This document shows positions 56,111 to 64,000 of a stretch of 64,000 nucleotides of DNA, one piece after another. This DNA is from Micromonospora sp. WMMD812. Lineage in GTDB: Bacteria > Actinomycetota > Actinomycetes > Mycobacteriales > Micromonosporaceae. A program made the translations under genes and the position numbers. Location of the stretch: NCBI RefSeq assembly GCF_027497215.1, contig NZ_CP114904.1, positions 6,044,501 through 6,108,500 on the forward strand, read 5' to 3'. The first letter of the stretch is position 1, and each line of letters begins with the position of its first letter. Under the pieces are notes generated by a model. That model was given only the letters and a program-made list of their open reading frames with translations. It was not told where the DNA came from and did not search any database.

Positions 56111-57130
56111 TCAGCGTGCCCCGAGGTCCTGCAACGCCTTCTCCGCGCCGCGGTGCAGCGGCACCGGGTCGGTGTTGCGGGCGTTGTCGAGGGTGATGCC
56201 CTTCGCGGCCGGGTTCGCCTGGGCCAGCGCGTCCTTCTTCTCGAACAGCGTGCGGGTGATGGCGCAGGCGACGTTGGCGTCCAGGTCCTCGCGCACCAGC
56301 AGCACGTTCGGCACCACGATGGTCGGGGTGTCGGCCGCCGTGCGGTACGCGTCCTTGCCGATCGTGCCTGCCTGGTAGGCGGGGTTCAGCTCGGCCATCT
56401 TCGGCAGCAGCGGCGTGATGTCGAGGAACTTCACCTGGTCGCCGGCCGTGGTGAACAGGTCGGTCACCCCGCCGGTGGGCAGGCCGCCGGACCAGAAGAA
56501 GCCGTCGATGCTGCCGTCCTTGACGCCCTCGACCGTCTTGGTGAGGTCGAGCCGCTGCGCCTGGACGTCCTTGGCCGGGTCGAGGCCGGCCGCCTCGAGC
56601 AGCCGGTTGGCGATGACCTCGGTGCCCGACTTGGGGGAACCGGTGGAGATCCTCTTGCCCTTCATGTCGGCCACCGAGGCGATGCCGGCGTCGGCCCGCA
56701 CCACCACCTGGGTGTAGTTGTCGTAGATCCGGGCCAGCGCCTGCACCGGCTGCGCCGAGGTGAAGCTGCCCTTGCCCTGCACCGCGTTGACCGCGGTGTC
56801 GAAGAGCGAGAAGGCCACGTCGTACTGGCCGGCGACCAGTTGCTCGACGTTCTGCACCGAGGCGCCGGTCTCGGCGGCCGTGCCGCTCAGCTTGCCGCCG
56901 GTGGCGCCGGAGAGCTGACCGGCGAGGGCGTTGCCGACCACGTAGTAGACGCCGGTGGCGTTGCCGGTCGCGATGCCCACCCGGGTGTCCCGGGTCACCT
57001 CGCAGGTCACCTCGCTCGCGGTGTCGTCCCGGGCCGCGCCGCCCTGCTTGCCGCCGCAGCCCACCGTGCCCGCCGCGACGAGGGCGAGCACGCCGACGCC
57101 CGCGACCAGCCGCATCTTCTTCCCGCTCAC
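56111..57130 (-). CDS. TAXI-type TRAP transporter solute-binding lipoprotein
   Basis: A 339-residue extracytoplasmic solute receptor of the TAXI family. The lipobox GTVGC places the lipidated cysteine at 25. The core begins VGIATGNATGVYYVVGNALA, then QYDVAFSLFDTAVNAVQG, GKRISTGSPKSGTEVIANRLL and DGFFWSGGLPTGGVTDL. It delivers substrates such as glutamate or other carboxylates to the TRAP permease. The GTG start overlaps the permease stop (GTGA). Here the receptor gene follows the permease. Confidence 0.92.
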   Translation of the reverse strand: MSGKKMRLVAGVGVLALVAAGTVGCGGKQGGAARDDTASEVTCEVTRDTRVGIATGNATGVYYVVGNALAGQLSGATGGKLSGTAAETGASVQNVEQLVAGQYDVAFSLFDTAVNAVQGKGSFTSAQPVQALARIYDNYTQVVVRADAGIASVADMKGKRISTGSPKSGTEVIANRLLEAAGLDPAKDVQAQRLDLTKTVEGVKDGSIDGFFWSGGLPTGGVTDLFTTAGDQVKFLDITPLLPKMAELNPAYQAGTIGKDAYRTAADTPTIVVPNVLLVREDLDANVACAITRTLFEKKDALAQANPAAKGITLDNARNTDPVPLHRGAEKALQDLGAR

Positions 57131-59532
57131 TGTCCTACCTCCCTGAGGTCCACCGGTGATCCGGCCCGCGGCCCGCCGGCTCGACCGGCCGATCCGCGTC
57201 GTACGAACACCCCCGCCACCGCCAGGGCGGCCAGCCCGACGCCGATCGCCACCGGCACGGGGTCGAGCCAGAGCAGGGTCACGCCGGCGAGCGCGGCGAG
57301 CAGCCGTTCCGGCCCGCCGGCGGGGCCCACGCCGGGCAGCCAGCCGCCCGCCGCGACGGCCAGCACGGCGACGCTGAGCGCGACCACCACGGCGGCGACC
57401 GCGACCTGTCGCGGGCCCCCGATGCCGAGCAGGCCCAGCCCGGCGGGTGTGATCACGAAGGCGATCGGGGTCAGGTACGCCGGCAGCGCGTAGCGCAGGG
57501 TCTGCCACATCGTGGGCACCAGCCGGCCGCCGGTGACCGCGGCGGCGGCGACGGCGGCGAGCGCGGTCGGCGGGGACACCTCGGAGAGCGCCGCGAAGTA
57601 GAAGACGAACATCGCGGCGGCCGGGGTCGCGACCCCCAGGTCGATCAGCGCCGGACCGATGATCACCCAACCGATCACGAACGAGGCGGTGACCGGCACG
57701 GCGAGACCCAGCAGGCTGAGCGCGACGGCGGCGAGCACCGCGGTGAGCGCCAGCACCAGGGTCGGGTCCGAGGTGACCGCCCGGGCGCCGTCGAGCAGCA
57801 GCGCCGCCGCCTGCGGACCGAGGCCGGTCTTGGTGGTGGTCGCGGTGATGATCCCGGCGGCGGCGCACACCGCGGCCACCGCGAGCACCCCGCGTACGCC
57901 GGTGACCAGGGCGGTCAGCAGTCGGGCCGGGGTGAGCCGGTTGGCGCGGTCCAGGAAGGACAGCACGGCCGCCAGCGCGGTGGCGAGGACCACCGCCCGG
58001 GTCGCCGACATCCCCACGGCGAGCAGCACGATGATGACGAGCAGCGAGGCGAAGTGGTAGCCGAACCGGGCCAGCAGCCGCCACGGCGAGGTGGCGTCGA
58101 TCGCCACCGGGCGCACGCCGGAGCGCCGTGCGTCGATCTCCACGGAGAGCAGGATGCCGAGGTAGTAGAGGACGGTCGGCACGGTCGCCCAGCCGAGGAC
58201 CTGGAGGTAGGAGACGCCGAGGTACTCGGCGATGATGAACGCCGCCGCGCCGAGGGTCGGGGGCGAGAGGATCGCGCCGACCCCGGCCGCGGCCAGCATG
58301 CCGCCGGCCCGCTCCGCCGGGTAGCCGGCCCGCCGAAGGATCGGCCAGGTGACCGCGCCGATGCTCACGGTGGTGGCCGCTCCGGAACCGGAAACCGTGC
58401 CGAGCAGGAATCCGGAGGCGACGGCGGTCCGTCCGGCGGCCGTGCGCGAGCGCCGGAACGCCGCGGTGGACAGCTCCACGAAGAATCGCCCGGCGCCGGA
58501 GAGGTCGAGCACCGCTCCGTAGATGGTGAACAGCACGATGTACGAGGCGGCGACGTCGAGCGGGGGGCCGTAGAAGCCGCTGTCGGAGTTGTAGAACGCG
58601 TCGACCAGCTGGCTGAAGTCCAGTCCCGCGTGGGCCACCGGCCAGGACTGCGGCAGCAGCCCGCCGTAGTAGCCGTAGCCGAGGAAGAGCAGACAGACCG
58701 CGGGCAGGATCCACCCGGTGGTCCGCCGGCACGCCTCGAGCAGAAGCAGGAGCAGGACGGTGCCCATGGCCAGGTCCAGCGGCACGAGCAGGCCCTGCCG
58801 GTCGAGGAAGGCGTCGTACCCGCCGCCGCCCGAGCCGAGCGGGAGCGGCAGCACCGGGTAGAGGCAGGCGGCCAGCGCCAGCAGGGCCAGCGCCCAGTCG
58901 GTGACGGACGGCCGGCTGCGCGCCGCCGCTGCCGCCTGCCGGCCCTTGTCGCCGGGCCGCTGTCCCTCCTGGACCGTCGACCCGCCAGCAGCGGACCGGC
59001 GGGTGCGACGCAGCCGCTCCCGCAACCGCAGGTCGGCCGGGTAGGCGAGGAACACCAGCGGCAGGATGCCCGCGAGGAAGATGATCAGGTAGTACTTGCT
59101 GCCCTGCGGCAGCGGCCGGAACACCTGCCAGAGGGCGAGCAGGCCGACCGCCAGCGCCACGCCGGCGACGAGCAGGCCGGCCGGCCCGGTCAGCACCCGG
59201 CCCGGCTTCTCGTCCTCGAACTGGGTGGCCAGCTCCGGCACCCCGCCGGGCGCGCCGGGCCGCGCCGCCCGCTCGCCGTCGTCGCGGCCCGGTGCCGGTG
59301 CGCCCGCCCGCGTCGGGGCCGGGTCCGGCGCCTCGGCCGAGCCCGCCGGCTCGTCGCCCCCGCGCGGATCGGCCGGTGGCCCGGCGGTGTCGATGGGCTC
59401 GTCGGTCGAGGCGTTCGCGCCGCCCGCCGGTCGCGGCGCTGGGGCAACCCCGTCCGGCTCGGCTCCGGTGCCGGTCGAACCGGCCGGGCGCGGCGTCGGC
59501 GGCGAACCGTCGGAGGAGCGGATGGTCGACAC
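57127..59532 (-). CDS. TRAP transporter fused permease (DctQM-type)
   Basis: About 801 residues with some 17 or more hydrophobic segments, the fused small and large TRAP membrane subunits. FLLGTVSGSGAATTVSIGAVTWPI and AAAGVGAILSPPTLGAAAFIIAEYLG are DctM hallmarks. The first 115 residues are an unusually long, acidic, Pro/Gly/Ala-rich disordered extension. GTG at 59532 is chosen because TATCGT on the minus strand (59539-59544) lies 6 bases upstream; GTG at 59547 is in frame. It uses ion gradients to import a carboxylate with the TAXI receptor. Confidence 0.92.
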   Translation of the reverse strand: MSTIRSSDGSPPTPRPAGSTGTGAEPDGVAPAPRPAGGANASTDEPIDTAGPPADPRGGDEPAGSAEAPDPAPTRAGAPAPGRDDGERAARPGAPGGVPELATQFEDEKPGRVLTGPAGLLVAGVALAVGLLALWQVFRPLPQGSKYYLIIFLAGILPLVFLAYPADLRLRERLRRTRRSAAGGSTVQEGQRPGDKGRQAAAAARSRPSVTDWALALLALAACLYPVLPLPLGSGGGGYDAFLDRQGLLVPLDLAMGTVLLLLLLEACRRTTGWILPAVCLLFLGYGYYGGLLPQSWPVAHAGLDFSQLVDAFYNSDSGFYGPPLDVAASYIVLFTIYGAVLDLSGAGRFFVELSTAAFRRSRTAAGRTAVASGFLLGTVSGSGAATTVSIGAVTWPILRRAGYPAERAGGMLAAAGVGAILSPPTLGAAAFIIAEYLGVSYLQVLGWATVPTVLYYLGILLSVEIDARRSGVRPVAIDATSPWRLLARFGYHFASLLVIIVLLAVGMSATRAVVLATALAAVLSFLDRANRLTPARLLTALVTGVRGVLAVAAVCAAAGIITATTTKTGLGPQAAALLLDGARAVTSDPTLVLALTAVLAAVALSLLGLAVPVTASFVIGWVIIGPALIDLGVATPAAAMFVFYFAALSEVSPPTALAAVAAAAVTGGRLVPTMWQTLRYALPAYLTPIAFVITPAGLGLLGIGGPRQVAVAAVVVALSVAVLAVAAGGWLPGVGPAGGPERLLAALAGVTLLWLDPVPVAIGVGLAALAVAGVFVRRGSAGRAGGPRAGSPVDLREVGQ

Positions 59533-59626
59533 AGAGGGACGATACACGTCGATGGACTGCCGGCGGGGGCGGCGCGAGGCGCGTAAATGAGGTGGAGCTG
59601 TCGGACCCGGTGGCTAGGGTCAGGCG

Positions 59627-60559
59627 GTGACTACGGCTCAACCACTCATCCAGGCCCGGGGGCTGGTGAAGCGGTTCGGCGACTTCACGGCCGTCGACGG
59701 CATCGACGTCGAGGTGCTTCCCGGCGAGGCGTTCGGCTTTCTCGGGCCGAACGGCGCGGGCAAGTCCTCCACCATGCGGATGATCGGCTGCATCTCCCCG
59801 CCCACCGGCGGCGAGCTGCGCATCCTCGGCATGGATCCGGTCCGTGACGGGCCGGCGATCCGGGCCCGGCTGGGAGTGTGCCCGCAGCTGGACAACCTGG
59901 ACCCCGAGCTCACCGTCCGGGAGAACCTGACCACCTACGCGCGCTACTTCGGCATCCCGCGCCGGATCGCCCGGGACCGGGCCACCGAGCTGCTCGACTT
60001 CGTCCAGCTGGCCGAGCGGGCCGACAGCAAGGTGGAGCCGCTCTCCGGTGGCATGAAACGGCGACTCACCATCGCCCGGGCGCTGGTCAACGAACCCGAC
60101 ATCGTGCTTCTCGACGAGCCGACGACCGGCCTCGACCCGCAGGCCCGGCACCTGGTCTGGGAGCGGCTGTTCCGGCTCAAGCAGCAGGGCGTCACGCTGG
60201 TGCTGACCACCCATTACATGGACGAGGCCGAGCAGCTCTGCGACCGCCTGGTGGTGATGGACAACGGCCGGATCGTCGCCGAGGGCTCGCCCCGTGCGCT
60301 GATCGAGCGGCACTCCACCCGCGAGGTGGTGGAGCTGCGGTTCGCCGCCGAGTCGCAGGAGGCGTTCGCCGGCAAGCTCGACGGGCTGGGGGAGCGGGTC
60401 GAGGTGCTGCCCGACCGGATCCTGCTCTACGTCGCCGACGGCGACGCGGCGCTGGCCGAGGTGCACGCCCTGGGCCTCGTCCCGGCCAACGTGCTGGTCC
60501 GGCGCACCAGCCTCGAGGACGTGTTCCTGCACCTCACCGGCCGCACCCTGGTCGACTGA
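59627..60559 (+). CDS. ABC exporter ATPase, NodI/DrrA-like
   Basis: A 310-residue ATPase. Walker A is GPNGAGKS (40-47), signature LSGGMKRR and Walker B IVLLDEPTTGLDP; the domain ends with a C-terminal extension (about 225-310) typical of NodI/DrrA exporters. It has no membrane part. Two permease genes of matching type start 1.1 kb downstream on the same strand, beyond a palindrome and a leftward PadR cassette. GTG at 59627 is 6 bases after TAGGGT (59615-59620), leaderless. Confidence 0.92.
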   Translation: MTTAQPLIQARGLVKRFGDFTAVDGIDVEVLPGEAFGFLGPNGAGKSSTMRMIGCISPPTGGELRILGMDPVRDGPAIRARLGVCPQLDNLDPELTVRENLTTYARYFGIPRRIARDRATELLDFVQLAERADSKVEPLSGGMKRRLTIARALVNEPDIVLLDEPTTGLDPQARHLVWERLFRLKQQGVTLVLTTHYMDEAEQLCDRLVVMDNGRIVAEGSPRALIERHSTREVVELRFAAESQEAFAGKLDGLGERVEVLPDRILLYVADGDAALAEVHALGLVPANVLVRRTSLEDVFLHLTGRTLVD

Positions 60560-60604
60560 GTCGCGCTGGGCCGGTCAGCCTGGCCGCGGCCGGAGCGGGA
60601 AGTC

Positions 60605-60666
60605 GATCGTTGACGGACAGGACGCACCTTCCGCGGCGTGTCGAAGTCCCTGAGCCGTCAACGATC
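60605..60666. repeat. Palindrome, copy f
   Basis: GATCGTTGACGG (60605-60616) and its exact complement (60655-60666) enclose 38 bases with little further pairing. It lies 46 bases after the ABC ATPase stop and may terminate that transcript. Confidence 0.7.
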
Positions 60667-60734
60667 GGCGTCGTCTTCATGAGGTGGTCGGCGCGGAAAC
60701 GGTCGGTCAGGGGGGCGTGTTCCGCGGGGCCGGC

Positions 60735-61067
60735 TCACTGGGCGAGCAGCGCCCCGACACCGGCGAGCAGCGCCATGGTGGACAGCGCGGCGAGGGCGGC
60801 CGCTCGCCGACGGGCGTTCCGGCCGCCGACGAGACGCACGGCGAGAGCGAGTGGGCCGATGGGAAGCATGGCGGGCTCCTTCCGGGTGGTGAGCGCGATC
60901 CGGGTGGCGGCGAGGGCGATTCCCGCCGCGACCCGCATCGGCGACAGGCCGAGTTCGGCGGCGCCGCAGACGTCGGCCCGCCACTGTTCGAGATAGCGGC
61001 GCCGCAGCGCCGTGTCGGGCAGCAGCGCCGTCGCGCAGCGGACCAGGGCCAGGGCCAGCCGGTTCAT
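60735..61067 (-). CDS. Small membrane protein coupled to PadR regulator
   Basis: 110 residues. The N-terminal half LRRRYLEQWRADVCGAAELGLSPMRVAAG is amphipathic, and at least one hydrophobic segment lies near the C-terminus (AALAALSTMALLAGVGALLA). Its ATG overlaps the stop of the PadR gene, so they are co-translated. Small membrane proteins paired with PadR regulators are common in actinomycetes; function unknown. Confidence 0.78.
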   Translation of the reverse strand: MNRLALALVRCATALLPDTALRRRYLEQWRADVCGAAELGLSPMRVAAGIALAATRIALTTRKEPAMLPIGPLALAVRLVGGRNARRRAAALAALSTMALLAGVGALLAQ

Positions 61068-61381
61068 CCGGCCTCCCGAGGTCGGAAGGGGCGCGGCGTG
61101 ACGCCTCGCGCGGTCGCGCGAGCGCAGACCCGGCGGGCCTCCTGAGCACCCTCGACGGTGAGTTCGTACAGCCGTCTCCGGGGACCGCGCCGCTCGGTCT
61201 CCACCTCCCAGGAGGAGACCACCCAGCCGTGCTGTTCGAGGCGCTCCAGCAGGGGGTAGACGCTGCCCGACGGCCGCCCGGTGGTCTTGATGACCTCCAG
61301 GCCCCAGCGGGGCCGGTCGCTGTCGAGCAGCACCTGGAGCACGTCGACAGTGGCGGCGCCGATGCGTCCGAGTGGTTCCAC
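61064..61381 (-). CDS. PadR-family transcriptional regulator
   Basis: A 105-residue winged-helix protein with typical PadR sequence: VLQVLLDSDRPRWGLEVIKTTGRPSGSVYPLLERLEQHGWV, then RRGPRRRLYELTVEGAQEARR. GTG at 61381 is chosen because TAGGAT on the minus strand (61389-61394) lies 7 bases upstream, a leaderless start. A near-palindrome, CTACCTATGTAG (61391-61402), overlaps that promoter and may be its own operator. Confidence 0.9.
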   Translation of the reverse strand: MEPLGRIGAATVDVLQVLLDSDRPRWGLEVIKTTGRPSGSVYPLLERLEQHGWVVSSWEVETERRGPRRRLYELTVEGAQEARRVCARATARGVTPRPFRPREAG

Positions 61382-61635
61382 GGGACTGATCCTACCTATG
61401 TAGATTAAGACTGTCCACCGGATCTGACCCGTCACCCCCGGACGACGTGATCCACCACCGGGTCGGTGACCTGGCGGTGTCCGAGTGACCGGGACGCCGC
61501 CAGGTCCGCGAAACGGAGTGGATCAAACCGGGGCGGAAACTGCCGCGACACGTACGCCGGCCGGCCATAGGGTGGCTCCGGCCTGTCGTACCCCCGGGGT
61601 AGGAAAGGCCGGGGCGGGCGGACGGCGAGTCGGGG

Positions 61636-62454
61636 GTGGTGGTCGTGGCGGGCGTGGTGCCATCGGTGCGGGAGCGGGCGCGGCCGTCGCTGCCGCGGGT
61701 GCCGGCGCTGGCCGTGCTGAACTTCTTCCTGGTCGGCTACCGGCGCACGTGGCGGGCGGGGGTCTTCTCCTCGTTCCTGCTGCCGGTCCTGACCGTGCTC
61801 GGGTTCGGCCTCGGTGTCGGCGCCTACATCGACCAGGGCGTCGGCGGGGTGCGCTACCTCGACTGGCTGGTGCCCGGGCTGATCGCCTCGACCGCGCTCC
61901 AGGTGGCGATCGGCGAGGCGACCTGGCCGGTGTTCAGCAACTTCCAGTGGATCAAGACCTACTTCGCGCAGAGCGCCGCCCCGCTGCGGGTCGGCGACAT
62001 CCTGGCCGGCAACCTGCTCTTCGTGCTGGTCCGGGTGCTCACCACCATCGCGGCGTTCCTGGTGGTCACCGGGGTGTTCGGCGCGCTCCGCTCACCCTGG
62101 GCGGTGGCCGCGCTGCCGGTGGCGGCGCTGCTCGGCCTGGCCGTCGCCGCGCCGACCTTCGCCTACAGCGCGACGGTGTCCAGCGACAGCTGGCTGGCGA
62201 TGCTGTTCCGCTTCGCGGTCATCCCGATGACGCTCTTCGCCGGGGTGTTCTTCCCGGTCGAGAGCCTGCCCGCGGCGCTGCGCTGGCTGGCGTACGCCAC
62301 ACCGCTCTGGCACGCGGTCGACCTCTGCCGGGCCGCCACGCTCGGCGTCGCTCCGCAGTGGTCGGTCGCCGGCCACCTGCTCTACCTCGCGGCCTGGGCG
62401 TCGGGCGGGTGGCTGCTCGCCCGCCGGGCCTTCGGCCGCCGGCTCGTCGTCTAG
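61636..62454 (+). CDS. ABC-2 type exporter permease, first copy
   Basis: A 272-residue NodJ/DrrB-like permease with six hydrophobic segments. It contains LLPVLTVLGFGLGVGAYIDQ, LVPGLIASTALQVAIGEAT and FRFAVIPMTLFAGVFFPVESLP, the conserved ABC-2 pattern. It would form one half of an export channel with the permease that follows and the ATPase at 59.6 kb. Several GTG codons (61636, 61639, 61645) could start translation; the best is uncertain. Confidence 0.88.
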   Translation: MVVVAGVVPSVRERARPSLPRVPALAVLNFFLVGYRRTWRAGVFSSFLLPVLTVLGFGLGVGAYIDQGVGGVRYLDWLVPGLIASTALQVAIGEATWPVFSNFQWIKTYFAQSAAPLRVGDILAGNLLFVLVRVLTTIAAFLVVTGVFGALRSPWAVAALPVAALLGLAVAAPTFAYSATVSSDSWLAMLFRFAVIPMTLFAGVFFPVESLPAALRWLAYATPLWHAVDLCRAATLGVAPQWSVAGHLLYLAAWASGGWLLARRAFGRRLVV

Positions 62455-62465
62455 GGAGGGGTTCC

Positions 62466-63275
62466 GTGGTCAGTCTGGTGCTGCCCCGGCTGGTCGACGT
62501 GTCGGCCGCGTCGCGCCGGTCGGTCTCGGTGGCCGAGCGCAACGTCGCGGCGCTGAAGTCGGTCTACTGGCTGCTGCTCGTGTCCGGCTTCGTCGAGCCG
62601 CTGCTCTACCTGCTCTCGATCGGTGTGGGCGTCGGCGCGCTGGTCGGCGACCTCACGCTGCCCGGTGGTGAGGTGGTCACCTACGCGGCGTTCGTCGCAC
62701 CGGCGATGCTCGCCTCGTCGGCGATGACCGGGGCGCTCGCCGAGACCACCTTCAACTTCTTCGGAAAGATGAAGTACATGAAGCTGTACGACGGGGTGAT
62801 CGCCACCCCCGTGCAGCCGTTCGAGATCGCCCTCGGCGAGCTGGGCTGGGCGATGCTCCGGGGCAGCGCCTACTCGGCGGCCTTCCTGGTGGTGATGGCG
62901 GCGATGGACCTGACCACGGTCGGGCGGGCGGTGACCGCCTTCCCCGCCGCCGTGCTGGTGGGCTTCGCCTTCGGTGCGCTCGGCATGGCGCTGTCCACGT
63001 TCATGCGCAGCTGGCAGGATTTCGACCTCATGGGCTCGGCCCAGTTCACCCTCTTCCTCTTCTCCGGCACGTTCGTCCCCGCGGAGGCCTACCCGGTCGT
63101 GCTGCGGTGGGTGGTCGAGGTGACCCCGCTCTATCGGTCGGTGCACCTGATCCGGGGGGTCTCGCTGGGCACCGCCGGGTGGGCCTGGCTGCTCGACGTG
63201 CTCTACCTGGTCGCGGTGATGGCGCTGGGTCTCCTGGTGGCTTCGCGCCGGATGGGCCGGTTGCTCTACAGGTAG
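62466..63275 (+). CDS. ABC-2 type exporter permease, second copy
   Basis: A 269-residue permease similar in layout to the preceding gene, with GFVEPLLYLLSIGVGVGALVGD, AFVAPAMLASSAMTGALAETTFNFFGKMKYMK and SAQFTLFLFSGTFVPAEAYP. GGAGGG lies 5 bases before the GTG start, 11 bases after the first permease stop, so the two are in one operon. They probably form a heterodimer. Confidence 0.9.
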   Translation: MVSLVLPRLVDVSAASRRSVSVAERNVAALKSVYWLLLVSGFVEPLLYLLSIGVGVGALVGDLTLPGGEVVTYAAFVAPAMLASSAMTGALAETTFNFFGKMKYMKLYDGVIATPVQPFEIALGELGWAMLRGSAYSAAFLVVMAAMDLTTVGRAVTAFPAAVLVGFAFGALGMALSTFMRSWQDFDLMGSAQFTLFLFSGTFVPAEAYPVVLRWVVEVTPLYRSVHLIRGVSLGTAGWAWLLDVLYLVAVMALGLLVASRRMGRLLYR

Positions 63276-63339
63276 GTGGTTATCCGTCGTCGTCGTCGGG
63301 GCATGTCGAGGGGACACCACCGACGATGAGGAGGGTCGA

Positions 63340-64000
63340 ATGGCCGCGGACGAGTCTTCCGCCCGGCGTGCGGGCGACCGGGACGACAGCGCCGGACCGG
63401 CGGCCGAGGGCACCCACGCCGACCGCGACCAGCGCCGTGACCGCGGGCCGGTCGGGCCGGACGAGGGTCCGCAGAGCCCGACCGCGCTGCCCGGCACCGG
63501 ATGGAAGGCGGCGCTGCGCCGGACGGTGCGGGAGTTCCAGGAGGACAACCTGACCGACTGGGCGGCGGCCCTGACCTACTACGGGGTGCTCTCCATCTTC
63601 CCCGGCCTGCTGGTGCTGATCTCGATCCTCGGCCTGCTCGGCTCGGGTGCGACCGAGAGCGTCCGGGACACCGTGAGCCAGGCGATCCCGGAGGGCAACA
63701 TCCAGCGCATCCTCGAACAGGCGATCGATCAGGCTAAGCAGTCCGGCGGGCTGGCCAGCCTCGCCGCGGTGCTGGGTCTGCTCGCCGCCTTCTGGTCCGC
63801 CTCCGGCTACATCGCGGCCTTCATGCGCGCCTCCAACGCCATCTACGACGTGCCCGAGGGGCGGCCGATCTGGAAGACGCTGCCGATCCGGGTCGGGGTG
63901 ACCGCCGTGATCGGGGTGATGCTGCTGATCAGCGCGGTGATCGTCGTCTTCACCGGCCGCCTGGCCGAGGCGGCCGGTGAGGCGATCGGCCTCGGCTCCA
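63340..64000 (+). CDS. YihY/BrkB-family membrane protein, N-terminal part only
   Basis: 220 codons are visible and the gene continues past the window. A charged, disordered N-terminus (about 1-60) precedes the family core: FQEDNLTDWAAALTYYGVLSIFPGLLVL, then SGGLASLAAVLGLLAAFWSASGYIAAFMRASNAIYDVPEGRPIWK. These are multi-pass membrane proteins once mislabelled ribonuclease BN; their function is unknown. GAGGAGGG lies just before the ATG. Confidence 0.9.
   Translation, partial: MAADESSARRAGDRDDSAGPAAEGTHADRDQRRDRGPVGPDEGPQSPTALPGTGWKAALRRTVREFQEDNLTDWAAALTYYGVLSIFPGLLVLISILGLLGSGATESVRDTVSQAIPEGNIQRILEQAIDQAKQSGGLASLAAVLGLLAAFWSASGYIAAFMRASNAIYDVPEGRPIWKTLPIRVGVTAVIGVMLLISAVIVVFTGRLAEAAGEAIGLGS

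Noticed and set aside
59627..63275. Antibiotic self-resistance exporter of a biosynthetic gene cluster
   Set aside because: The ATPase resembles DrrA, but no polyketide, peptide or other biosynthetic genes are in the window.
63340..64000. Ribonuclease BN
   Set aside because: YihY/BrkB proteins were misnamed; the sequence is a multi-pass membrane protein without nuclease motifs.

Overview
The window is GC-rich DNA with actinobacterial gene order. It is most likely from a Micromonospora-type actinomycete (family Micromonosporaceae). Four things point there: the block phoH-ybeY-corC-like gene-degenerate deaminase-era-recO-uppS, a CIRCE-controlled hrcA-dnaJ pair, many GTG/TTG starts and 1-4 base stop/start overlaps, and about twenty start codons preceded 6-7 bases upstream by a TANNNT-type -10 hexamer, as expected for leaderless mRNAs. 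No rRNA, tRNA, prophage, transposase or CRISPR array was seen. About 70 genes are supported; the first and last run off the window.

Layout. 1-5.9 kb: partial membrane protein behind a 22-bp inverted repeat, MOSC protein, PhyH-type dioxygenase, membrane-anchored lysozyme-like protein, a decayed SDR remnant, a crotonase, and hemW. 5.9-12.6 kb: DUF4870 protein, hrcA-dnaJ, rsmE, SDR, HIT protein and serine hydrolase. 12.7-21.3 kb: the RNA-processing and GTPase block (phoH, ybeY, CNNM/CBS protein, pseudo-deaminase, era), an acyltransferase, a repeat-built lipoprotein, recO and uppS. 21.5-27.3 kb: pirin, gnd, a thiamine-binding MTH1187 protein, and a two-gene unit with a His-rich Tat-exported PHP phosphoesterase. 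27.5-30.7 kb: a TPP-riboswitch-controlled ECF transporter (YkoE, fused YkoD, YkoC). 30.7-36.1 kb: hydrolase, SIS protein, acyl-CoA dehydrogenase and small membrane proteins. 36.2-39.6 kb: zinc homeostasis (Fur/Zur, ArsR, znuBCA, Zur-like box). 39.6-43.7 kb: small proteins, glyS and dusB, with a triple terminator. 43.7-47.9 kb: secreted C39-like protein, 1.4 kb of non-coding repeats, and a GH20 hexosaminidase. 47.9-56.1 kb: ppdK, dgt, a siderophore-interacting protein behind an iron box, and dnaG. 56.1-64 kb: TAXI-TRAP importer, a NodI/NodJ-like ABC exporter split by a PadR cassette, and a partial YihY/BrkB protein.

How the genes work together. Metal control is a theme: an IdeR/DmdR-type iron box drives the siderophore-interacting protein, and a Zur-like box sits at znuA with zur and an ArsR repressor beside the operon. 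Thiamine/HMP supply is another: the riboswitch, the ECF importer and the separate MTH1187 binding protein. Most remaining genes are housekeeping.

Non-coding content is notable. There is a family of GATCA-ended palindromes (at least four similar copies and two related ones), a 29-bp tandem repeat array inside an inverted repeat at 45.27-45.57 kb, and four dispersed 30-bp repeats at 44.46-44.75 kb. No complete new defence or biosynthetic system is evident. The best candidates for new biology are the repeat region next to the C39-like protein, the His-rich PHP operon, and the palindrome family.
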